From: Glandiceps talaboti
Lineage: Eukaryota > Hemichordata > Enteropneusta > Spengelidae
NCBI RefSeq assembly: GCF_964340395.1
Contig: NC_135557.1
Coordinates: forward strand, 26,569,114 to 26,607,613
Reading direction: 5' to 3'
Length of the DNA stretch: 38,500 bases
Under the pieces are notes generated by a model. The model saw nothing but the letters and a program-made list of their open reading frames with translations. It made no database searches and was not told the origin of the DNA. Made by a program: the position numbers and the translations under genes. How positions within the stretch are numbered: position 1 is the first letter of the stretch; each line of letters starts with the position of its first letter. This document shows, piece after piece, positions 23,368 through 33,008 of the stretch.

Positions 23368-23799
23368 TTGGAACTTCAAGGACAGAAAAGTATCAATGTT
23401 TAAGTGGCAGGGAGCATCTAGACTAGATTTTCAAGGACCCAGAATAGATTGTAGACTTCTGAGCACAGCTTCTAGCAACTAAATTCTCATCAATTCTAAT
23501 AGTGTGAAAGACATGTTGGGAAATCACCAGTATGTAAATACAACCTTAGGTATCACTACATGTACATGCACATGTATACTTCCATCTACCATACTGGTCA
23601 GCCATGTATCAAATAAAATAGCCTTGTCATGGCGTTGATTTGGATAGCTTGAGATAGACCACAACAAGTCTGTTGACTACAAAGGAAGGAAATAGTGAAA
23701 ATAGTGAAGTTGTGATGTCATACAATAGAAGAGCTGAGATAATAGTTTAGCAATGAATGGATGTACATGTATATGTACTTCAATACAAACTGAGGTCAC
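23368..23799. other. Non-coding spacer
   Basis: Unique sequence with a few TACATGTA sites (near 23560 and 23764). No exon recognised. Confidence 0.5.
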
Positions 23800-24090
23800 A
23801 GAAGACTCCTACTGTGTCTTCCAGACACCTTCTTCATAAACACATGTGCCGGTAGTTGCCATACATGGCGTCATGGTTTCCGTTCATCGCTTTGCTGGTT
23901 CTAACCACAATTAGGTTAAAGACGAAAAAATCAACAGAGATTTTATATCATGATGACCCCTACTGTGTCATCCAGACATTGTCTTCATAATCATAGCTGT
24001 CTTAGTTGGTACTGTATCATGATTACCATACAACTTGCCAGGTCTGACCGGAATTAGGCTGAGGACAAAAATAACAACAGAAAACCACGA
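23800..24090. repeat. Diverged ~151 bp tandem duplication, 2 copies
   Basis: CCTACTGTGTC occurs at 23808 and 23959. After each come CCAGACA, CTTCATAA, ACCATAC, TCTGACC/TCTAACC and AATTAGG in the same order. Identity between the two is moderate. The first copy has several CpGs, unusual for this background. No frame is open across both copies. Confidence 0.75.
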
Positions 24091-24106
24091 AGGGAGGAGC
24101 TTATTT

Positions 24107-24835
24107 TATTGATTTTCATTCTGATGTTGACATCAGGATCCTAAGTTTACCGTGAGCTCATTACCACAAGTACTAGAATTAAAAGAAAAATACCATATTT
24201 GTACAGATATTGATTTTCATTGTGATGTTGACATCAGGATCCTAAGTTTACCGTGAGCTCATTACCACAAGTACTAGAATTAAAATAAAAATACCATATT
24301 TGTATACAGATATTGATTTTCATTGTGATGTTGACATCAGGATCCTAAGTGTACCGTGAGCTCATTACCACAAGTACTAGAATTATAATAAAAATACCAT
24401 ATTTGTATACAGATATTGATTTTCATTGTGATGTTGACATCAGGATCCTAAGTGTACCGTGAGCTCATTACCACAAGTACTAGAATTAAAATAAAAATAC
24501 CATATTTGTATACAGATATTGATTTTCATTGTGATGTTGACATCAGGATCCTAAGTGTACCGTGAGCTCATTACCACAAGTACTAGAATTAAAATAAAAA
24601 TACCATATTTGTATCTATAGATATTGATTTTCATTGTGATGTTGACATCAGGATCCTAAGTGTACCGTGAGCTCATTACCACAAGTACTAGAATTAAAAT
24701 AAAAATACCATATTTGTATACAGATATTGATTTTCATTCTGATGTTGACATCAGGATCCTAAGTTTTCTGTGAGTTCATTACCACAAGTACTAGAATTAT
24801 AATAAAAATACATTATTTGTACAGATATTGATTTG
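24107..24835. repeat. ~103 bp tandem repeat, 7 copies
   Basis: Seven copies starting at GATTTTCATT near 24112, 24211, 24315, 24418, 24521, 24626 and 24729. Each has GACATCAGGATCCTAAG, a CCGTGAGCTCATTACCAC segment and ACAAGTACTAGAATT. Length varies by 99-105 bp through small indels in the TATTTGTATACAGA end. The outermost copies share CATTCTGATG whereas inner ones have CATTGTGATG. Confidence 0.95.
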
Positions 24836-26639
24836 CATTTGTTGAACCTGTTGTATTTTTTCTGTAGAAAGAAAATATCCTTTGATGTTATTTGTTTGTT
24901 CAGAAAGCAAAAAGAGTACAATCAATAAAACATGCTTTCTTTTAGATTTATTTGAGTGGAAGTCATACATGTAGACAGTAACTTGCTTGAAATAGTCATA
25001 GACCAGTTGAAATTACAAGCAAAAATTATTTTGAAGTTTAACTGATACATACCCTATCAGATCAATGCTTTCATTAACAATATTTTAATAACATTATTAA
25101 CAGTTTCTGTGTAAATTTTGCCTGAGTGGAAGTCATATCCTAGCTGAATTACGGAACTGTGGAACCGTTTAAAAATTATTGTCCAGTTAAAGGCTATGGT
25201 TTCAGTGCCAGGCTCTAACAATTAGAACTATTATCAGTGGCGCCTACATTGATAGGAAATTACATACATGCTGTATACATACATGTAGGATTAGTCTTTT
25301 GTTGTGGCCTATTTTTCTATTCCTCTGCTAGACAACTGTTTTTTATCCCTAAATTTAATCCTAATCTAAACCGGATTTTATCTGAATTGATGTCATACAC
25401 CACCAGCTGAAATAATGGAATTACACTCCAAGGCAAAAATTATGGATACCCCACCAGGTCAGCGTTTTTACTTCATTTCAATGACCAAGAGTTTGATTGA
25501 TAGAACAGGTGAATGACCTGTGTATGCCACATCTACAGACCTGCCATACATCACTGGTTATAGTTTAGTTACATTACAATGTATCGTACACAATTCACTG
25601 ACAATAAATTTACATGTACATGTACTGTAGGCTTTCTTGAGGCTTTGTTATGTTGCCAGTCCCTAGTGTCACCCACATACCAGTCATACCTGCCACGGGA
25701 ATTGAAAAAAATATTTTAAAAAGAGAAAGTCACTTCCCTTTCCTTGAATGAAAATGATTCATGAAGGGCAAGTGAACAATAATAGAATGTGTTACTGTTA
25801 CTGTACATTTACTTGGTACTGTATGAACTAAGGTATGAACAATGTTAGAATGTGTGCATGTACCGTACTTGGTACTGTATGCACTAAAGTAGATGTATAA
25901 CTGGTCAAAATTGTATTTCCACCCTGATAATAATAGACACACCTGACTGGAAATAGATACTTAGTTGTATACTTGTGAAACTTGACCAGAGATAGACAAA
26001 CATACCAATAAAGACTACATGTGTAGTAAATTACACTGCACTAAATAGAGGTCAGGTGATATTGAAAGGAGCATTTTGAATGAAAGTCATTAAATAACAT
26101 GAAGTATAAAGGATTGTGGTATTTCATTTGTCTGGTCAGGTTCCTGACACATTGTCTACTTGATGTATGTGCTATGTTGTATTGTGGACTGTTAGACGGG
26201 CTAAGTGTTTGCGCACACTGACTAAACCCTTCAATTACGGTGTCTGACCTTTTAGCCAGTAGCAGGTTGTAGTTAGTATAGCCAGTACAGTAACAGGTTG
26301 TAGCTTGTACCAGTGGTTGGTTGTATGGTGCTGATGTGAAGTACATGTACTGGTATTACTTGTAGGAGCTGGTAAATACTCTTATCCTACTTGCAGACGG
26401 TGTAACTTAGACTTAATGCTGACAGTGTCCCATCAAAATCAAGAAAAGACAAAATACAATGTCAGAATCAAGTTTTGATTTACACTGTCTGCAAGCAGGA
26501 TACACATGTACATGTAGTACTTTTGTTACAGCATAGACAGTAGAACCACTGTCTGTGGTTACAACTTGCAAACATTTAGTATATTGTAAGTCAGGACTCA
26601 ATTTTGACATTGTCCTTTCTCTTCTGTAGTAGAAGACAT
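24836..26639. other. Non-coding sequence, no exon recognised
   Basis: AT-rich. Short ORFs on the minus strand (25730-25942, 26041-26346, 26413-26610) show no domain or codon-use signal. A short local duplication around AGCAGGTTGTAG / AACAGGTTGTAG lies near 26260-26300. Confidence 0.5.
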
Positions 26640-26925
26640 TAGCCCCATCTACACGTAGGTCGTCCTACCTGAGGCAGTCCCAAGTCCTACCTGAGGTAGG
26701 ATAGATTTGTGTCTACACATACAAATGTAGGAAGGTTACAGCATAGATGTCGCGCGTTCCGTCCTGACAGTACATAGGACGAAGTCAGGAGAGTTTCAGG
26801 AAACCTCTCAAAGGTGTCCTAAGTCAGGACGGTTCAAGTTCAGGACACGTTTGCGTCTACACGTGCTTCAAACTATCCTGAATCCTACCTCAGGTAGGAT
26901 TTTTAGTGCCATGTAGACAGGGCTA
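26640..26925. mobile_element. MITE-like DNA element, ~286 bp
   Basis: The left end reads TAGCCCCATCTACACGTAGG and the right end is the near reverse complement (CATGTAGACAGGGCTA), giving a terminal inverted repeat of about 15 bp. TA lies at both borders (26640-26641 and 26924-26925), compatible with a TA target site as in Tc1/mariner-type elements. Inside, the palindromic phrase CCTACCTGAGGTAGGAT recurs near each end (about 26690 and 26884), and AAGTCAGGA/TCCTGA motifs repeat. Base composition is more GC- and CpG-rich than the flanks. No transposase ORF. Confidence 0.7.
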
Positions 26926-28001
26926 CTGTATAAGAAGAGAAGAGACACATCACAGTCAGAATCTAGTCCTGATTTACCCACTTGCAAGTAGTAGTACTAC
27001 TGTAGTAATACAGATGTCCAGTAAGTGTTTTTGATAAAGTTAGAGACCCATAGATGGTGACACGACATGTGAGGGAGGGACTTTGATAAAATGTATACAT
27101 TGTGGTTTGTACTATTATCTTGTGGGCATGACAGTGAAAACAGGGTTTAGTCATTTAGGAATTCATACCAATTGTGCAAAAAATATTGAGTATAACTTGT
27201 TATCCTCATTGACATAGCCTACAAAATGTACCTGTAGACTTGAAGGATATAATACTACTACACTATTTCAGCTATACTAACTGACATTTTTTGAGAGTGA
27301 AAATTCCAAAATCAAAATGAGAGGTAGGATAACTGAAATAGATACTAGTCCTTTAACATGTAAGTCTACAGGTATGTTGTAGCATAGACCCTAGGTTCTA
27401 GGAGACTATGGTTGTCGGTTAATAGTACTACCATCAGAAACTTTTAATTTGTTGTAAATTGTCTATAAATGAGAATTAACTCCAATTAGAAGCTGTGTAC
27501 TAATTGTTTGTTGATATGAAGTGCTATTAGTACAGGTATGTATGTCTCATTGAACCATTTTCATGTAGGGTCTATGATTGAACACATACCGCCAAGAATT
27601 ACTAGTACAATTGTCAAAGTAGTGCTAGTGATTTACTACATCCACAGTGTAAACAATGTGTTCATATCTTCTTATGCATAGTCGTCTATTCTTAGAATGG
27701 ACAGTGGATGACTGATTAGTTTCCAGAGAATCACAGGAAGAATTTCAGATTCCAGGAGAATACTCCCAGTATATTGATTTTGAATATCTCATTGTTAAAG
27801 ACCCAATTCCAAATAAGATTTAAAAATTTAGATCTGGCAGTGGTATAGAAAAAGTTGGTCCAGAACAAAAGAATGGTCCTATATAATCCTCATGGTTGAC
27901 AAAGATGTTTTTGTCCTGTTATCTTACAATTTAAGAACTCAAGTACCTCTGAATGAGGGTGCTCCTACATGTACATGTATTCAAGAAGGAGAATATCCAC
28001 T
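26926..28001. other. Non-coding spacer
   Basis: No gene recognised. The phrase ATCTAGTCCTGATTTACCCA near 26961 echoes a similar segment near 26470, an old duplication on either side of the MITE-like element. Confidence 0.45.
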
Positions 28002-28027
28002 ACAAACAAACAAACAAACAAACAAAC
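28002..28027. repeat. (CAAA)n microsatellite
   Basis: About six ACAA tetranucleotide units in a row, followed at about 28047-28090 by a copy of the dispersed repeat also found near 4440-4500. Confidence 0.93.
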
Positions 28028-28090
28028 ATGATTAGACTGATAAGATAATAATGTGAGAACATGGGATTGAAACCATGGCCTGTAATCAAT

Positions 28091-28757
28091 GTGTTTCTCT
28101 TCATTCAGTCCATATAGCACTCCATTATCTTCATGGTGTGAATCACTGTTATTTTTGGACATGGGGGTGTAAAGGTATATTCTAATTTGAAAAGACAAGA
28201 AGCTGTTGCAGTTATTTCTATGAACAATAACTAAATTATAATATGGCGTTTTTGAGTATCAGAAAAAACAATAAGGCTGAACCATAATAGAGGCTGACAT
28301 TTTAACCCATAGAAATTGTTTCTACTTGTTTGCTACATTGGCACAATATATGAATGTTCTATTTTCCTATCTCAGCCTATCTCCTATAAAAAATGCATAT
28401 TGATAATTGGTCAAATAGATTTACGAAGAATTGTGGGTGGGGTTGGGAATGATGGTGTCAGAATAAATATACCTATAACTGTAAATGGTATAACCCAATT
28501 GTTATTGTTTTATAAATCAGACCTGACTTGTACAATGTACAAGAGGGGTGGTCTGATGTGATTGTTTGATATATTGTTTCCTTGTTTGCTGGAAACTAGT
28601 TTTCTTACATAACTACAGGTCTTCTTTTGTTAACTAATGAATACTTATGTTTTTCAATTGGGTCTTGTCACCAAATTCATGACCTGAGTTGTAAGCCAAT
28701 ATGGTTCTCTCCAGCTGTCCTTTGAACTAGTATTGATTGAATGACATACTGTATACA
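28091..28757. other. Non-coding spacer
   Basis: The ORF at 28316-28561 (81 codons) has no recognisable motif. No splice-bounded exon found. Confidence 0.45.
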
Positions 28758-28860
28758 GTAGACTGTAGCTTACTCTCTAGGGTCTATGTGTAGACTGTAG
28801 CTTACTCTCTAGGGTCTATGTGTAGACTGTAGCTTACTCTCTAGGGTCTATGTGTAGACT
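28758..28860. repeat. 32 bp tandem repeat, 3.2 copies
   Basis: TAGACTGTAGCTTACTCTCT followed by AGGGTCTATGTG is repeated three times with a 32 bp period and no mismatches, so it is recent. Confidence 0.95.
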
Positions 28861-29016
28861 AATATGTTTGTCACCAATATTCAATTTAACTGATTTCACA
28901 GAGGGTAAGTTTGTTAGTAATTGTTTTGTAATTAAGGGAAAGAAACTGTACTTATTCATATGTTTTCCATTGGCTATAGCCACAAGGTAGACTGAATTAT
29001 TCATCATTGTGGATGT

Positions 29017-29090
29017 CGATAGCTCAGAGACTGATTATTGGTTTGATCTGACAAACAACATTGTCAGCCAGATAACTTAGTCTCTGGGTC
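29017..29090. mobile_element. Short foldback element related to 9685-9797
   Basis: The right end (GCCAGATAACTTAGTCTCTG) matches the reverse complement of the left arm of the 9685-9797 element. The left end (GCTCAGAGACTGATTATT) is an imperfect inverted copy. The interior matches CTTGACAATATTG in reverse. Internally deleted compared with the 9.7 kb copy. Confidence 0.5.
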
Positions 29091-29188
29091 ATCTCCACAT
29101 TACAGTTACTAAGTGAATTCTCTTGGTCATCTCCACATTACAGTAACTAAGTGAAGTCTCTGGGCCATCTCCACATTGCATTTAATAC
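29073..29188. repeat. ~38 bp tandem repeat, 3 copies
   Basis: GGTCATCTCCACATTACAGT (or GGCCATCTCCACATTGCA) recurs three times, each followed by an ACTAAGTGA segment. It overlaps the end of the foldback element and seems to have grown from its edge. Confidence 0.88.
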
Positions 29189-29405
29189 TAAGTGACAGTA
29201 CATGTAATGTGGAGTGCAAACAGTGACCAATTGTTCAGTCTAGCTACAAGATTAATCAGAAAATCATTTTTTTCTTACAAATTTCTTCTTTGTAGTTGTT
29301 GAATATTCATTCTTTAAGCTGTTTTTGTGGTTAAATATTAAATTGATCTTTATATTTTCCTTGCAGATATTGAATGGTTTTGTAATTCAGAAATAGTGAG
29401 ATTCC

Positions 29406-29426
29406 ATGCATAGAAAAATGATGCAG
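29406..29426 (+). CDS. PHLDB1: PHLDB/LL5-family protein, first coding exon (exon spans 29367-29426)
   Basis: A 60 nt exon is bounded by a pyrimidine-rich acceptor (TATATTTTCCTTGCAG, ending 29366) and a perfect donor (CAG|GTAAGT at 29427). The first 39 nt are 5'UTR with an in-frame TGA at 29397-29399. The ATG at 29406 opens a frame encoding seven residues (MHRKMMQ) and ends in phase 0. The exon at 37236 begins in phase 0, so the join is in frame and leads straight into the conserved FHA region. The start was chosen because it is the first ATG after the upstream stop; in-frame ATGs at 29418 and 29421 are alternatives. The coding part is too short to recognise by homology, so the call rests on splice sites, phase and position. 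At least one more upstream UTR exon is implied by the acceptor. Confidence 0.62.
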
Positions 29427-29478
29427 GTAAGTTTGTACAAAACTCTGAATGAAACTTGAAAACTTTAGATAATGTAGT

Positions 29479-29590
29479 CTAGTTGCTAGACCCTTGGGTA
29501 GTTCTACTAACTTTAAAAGGATGTGATGATCCACTTTGAATGTAGTCTAGTTGCTAGACCCTTGGGTAGTTCTACTGACTATAAAAGCAA
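29479..29590. repeat. 69-70 bp tandem duplication, 2 copies
   Basis: TGTAGTCTAGTTGCTAGACC plus CTTGGGTAGTTCTACT occurs near 29474 and again near 29542. It lies inside the predicted first PHLDB intron. Confidence 0.9.
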
Positions 29591-29916
29591 CTACATGTTG
29601 CATATGGCCAAAGGTACTGTTGAGGGCTGCATATATGTACCAGAGAAACTGTCATCCCCAGCGTTTGTTTGACCAGCTTCTGAACACAGATTAGGGTCTT
29701 ACTACAAGATTACATTTTGTACTTTTGATGATGACTTTGTGTACATGTAACAGGCTGAATTACCATGTCCTCTCATTCTCAATGGCATTACAGGTAGATA
29801 TATGTAAAGAAACAGGTAATGCAATTACAAGCCAGAGAAATACTGAAATGAAGTTACTGAAATCTAGACTGAAAGTAACATTCTATAAATTATGTAGTAA
29901 CTTTTCTAGAAATGCC

Positions 29917-32645
29917 TACTGTACAGTCTATTACTGCACAGTCTATTACTGTACAGTCTATTACTGCACAGTCTATACTGTACAGTCTATTACTGCACAG
30001 TCTATTACTGTACAGTCTAATACTGCACAGTCTATTACTGTAGTCTATTACTGTACAGTCTATTACTGCACAGTCTATTACTGTACAGTCTATTACTGCA
30101 CAGTCTATTACTGTACAGTCTATTACTGTACAGTCTATTACTGTACAGTCTATTACTGTACAGTCTATTACTGTACAGTCTATTACTGCACAGTCTATTA
30201 CTGCACAGTCTATTACTGCACAGTCTATTACTGTACAGTCTATTATTGCACAGTCTATTACTGTAGTCTATTACTGCACAGTCTAATACTGTACAGTCTA
30301 TTACTGCACAGTCTATTACTGTACAGTCTAATACTGTAGTCTATTACTGCACAGTCTATTACTGTACAGTCTATTACTGCACAGTCTATTACTGTACAGT
30401 CTATTACTGTACAGTCTATTACTGCACAGTCTATACTGTACAGTCTATTACTGCACAGTCTATTACTGTACAGTCTAATACTGCAGTCTATTACTGTACA
30501 GTCTATTACTGTACAGTCTAATACTGTAGTCTATTACTGCACAGTCTATTACTGCAGTCTATTACTGTACAGTCTAATACTGTACAGTCTAATACTGTAC
30601 AGTCTATTACTGTACAGTCTATTACTGTACAGTCTATTACTGTACAGTCTAATACTGTACAGTCTATTACTGCACAATCTATTACTGTACAGTCTAATAC
30701 TGCACAGTCTATTACTGTACAGTCTATTACTGTACAGTCTAATACTGTAGTCTATTACTGCACAGTCTATTACTGCACAGTCTATTACTGTACAGTCTAA
30801 TACTGTACAGTCTAATACTGTACAGTCTATTACTGTACAGTCTATTACTGTACAGTCTATTACTGTACAGTCTAATACTGTACAGTCTATTACTGCACAG
30901 TCTATTACTGTAGTCTATTACTGTACAGTCTAATACTGTACAGTCTATTACTGTAGTCTATTACTGTACAGTCTAATACTGTACAGTCTATTACTGCACA
31001 GTCTAATACTGTACAGTCTATTACTGTACAGTCTATTACTGTACAGTCTATTACTGTACAGTCTAATACTGTACAGTCTATTACTGCACAGTCTAATACT
31101 GTACAGTCTATTACTGTACAGTCTATTACTGCACAGTCTAATACTGTAGTCTATTACTGTACAGTCTAATACTGTAGTCTATTACTATACAGTCTATTAC
31201 TGTACAGTCTATTACTGTACAGTCTATTACTGTACAGTCTATTACTGTACAGTCTATTACTGTACAGTCTATTACTGTACAGTCTAATACTGTACAGTCT
31301 ATTACTGTACAGTCTATTACTGCAGTCTAATACTGTACAGTCTATTACTGTACAGTCTAATACTGTACAGTCTATTACTGTACAGTCTATTACTGTACAG
31401 TCTATTACTGTACAGTCTATTACTGTACAGTCTAATACTGTACAGTCTAATACTGTACAGTCTATTACTGTACAGTCTATTACTGTACAGTCTATTACTG
31501 TACAGTCTAATACTGTACAGTCTAATACTGTACAGTCTATTACTGCACAGTCTATTACTGTACAGTCTAATACTGTACAGTCTATTACTGTACAGTCTAT
31601 TACTGCACAGTCTAATACTGTACAGTCTATTACTGTACAGTCTAATACTGTACAGTCTATTACTGTACAGTCTATTACTGCACAGTCTAATACTGTACAG
31701 TCTATTACTGTACAGTCTAATACTGTACAGTCTATTACTGTAGTCTATTACTGTACAGTCTAATACTGTAGTCTATTACTGTACAGTCTAATACTGTACA
31801 GTCTATTACTGCACAGTCTAATACTGTACAGTCTATTACTGTACAGTCTATTACTGCACAGTCTAATACTGTAGTCTATTACTGTACAGTCTAATACTGT
31901 AGTCTATTACTATACAGTCTATTACTGTACAGTCTATTACTGTACAGTCTATTACTGTACAGTCTAATACTGTACAGTCTATTACTGTACAGTCTATTAC
32001 TGTACAGTCTATTACTGTACAGTCTAATACTGTACAGTCTATTACTGTACAGTCTATTACTGCACAGTCTAATACTGTACAGTCTATTACTGTACAGTCT
32101 AATACTGTACAGTCTATTACTGTACAGTCTATTACTGTACAGTCTATTACTGTACAGTCTATTACTGTACAGTCTAATACTGTACAGTCTAATACTGTAC
32201 AGTCTATTACTGTACAGTCTATTACTGTACAGTCTATTACTGTACAGTCTAATACTGTACAGTCTAATACTGTACAGTCTATTACTGCACAGTCTATTAC
32301 TGTACAGTCTAATACTGTACAGTCTATTACTGTACAGTCTATTACTGCACAGTCTAATACTGTACAGTCTATTACTGTACAGTCTAATACTGTACAGTCT
32401 ATTACTGTACAGTCTATTACTGCACAGTCTAATACTGTACAGTCTATTACTGTACAGTCTAATACTGTACAGTCTATTACTGTAGTCTATTACTGTACAG
32501 TCTAATACTGTAGTCTATTACTGTACAGTCTATTACTGTACAGTCTATTACTGCACAGTCTAATACTGTACAGTCTAATACTGTAGTCTATTACTGCACA
32601 GTCTAATACTGTACAGTCTATTACTGTACAGTCTATTACTGTACA
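29917..32645. repeat. 15 bp minisatellite, left block
   Basis: A 15 bp unit, CTGTACAGTCTATTA, is repeated about 183 times. Variants are CTGCACAG, CTAATA instead of CTATTA, and 13 bp units lacking CA (CTGTAGTCTATTA). Each full unit contains the 10 bp palindrome ACTGTACAGT. A rare CTATACAG unit occurs only at about 31186 and 31911 in this block, 725 bp apart, and neighbouring variants are similar in both places, so a block of about 0.73 kb seems to have duplicated. The ORF at 29725-30339 is a by-product of the 15 bp unit. It lies in the predicted first intron of PHLDB. Confidence 0.97.
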
Positions 32646-33008
32646 AAACATCATTTGTATTGTGGAGTCATGATGGGTGAATGGTTAGCATGACCGGCTT
32701 GGAATCTACAGGTTGCAGGTTCGAGCCCCGTCGCTGCCTGCTGTTTGTTTCTGAGTGGCTAAAGTCCTTGGGCAAGATTTGAACCACGACTATGCCTCAG
32801 TCAACCCAGCTGTATAACTGGGGACCTGGTAGGATGTAGGTTGCAATGTGAAGGCTTTAATCCTATGCGCTTAAATGGCTGCAATGGATTGTATGCTCCC
32901 CGGGGAGTTGAGGAAGACTAATCTGTTCTGATCCGAGCCAGGGGTAATAATTGTAAAGCGCTTTGAGCACGGAGTGGGAAAGCGCTATATAAGAAACCAA
33001 CATTATTA
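32646..33008 (+). mobile_element. tRNA-derived SINE inserted in the 15 bp array
   Basis: The element proper begins near 32666 (AGTCATGATGGGTGAATGG). It has an A-box-like TGGTTAGCATGACCGG at about 32682 and a canonical B box GGTTCGAGCC at 32718-32727. The central body reads TCCTTGGGCAAGATTTGAAC, GGGGACCTGGTAGGATG and GCAATGGATTGTATGCTCCC. The tail is TTGTAAAGCGCTTTGAGC, GGGAAAGCGCTATATAAGA and an ATT-repeat end. About 20 bp before it (32646-32665) is not array sequence and may be flanking or transduced. The A and B boxes are intact, making this the best preserved of the three copies. No clear target-site duplication can be read because the target is repetitive. Confidence 0.93.

Noticed and set aside
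23808-24080. Decayed coding exon in the 151 bp duplicated segment
   Set aside because: Some CpG-containing codon-like stretches occur, but stops interrupt every frame and the two copies do not preserve a common frame.
29725-30339. 204-codon plus-strand ORF
   Set aside because: The first ~65 codons are intronic sequence with no motif, and the rest is the 15 bp repeat.
32666-32740. Functional tRNA gene
   Set aside because: A and B boxes are present but the sequence continues into a SINE body, and two more copies share that body; stems do not form a clean cloverleaf.
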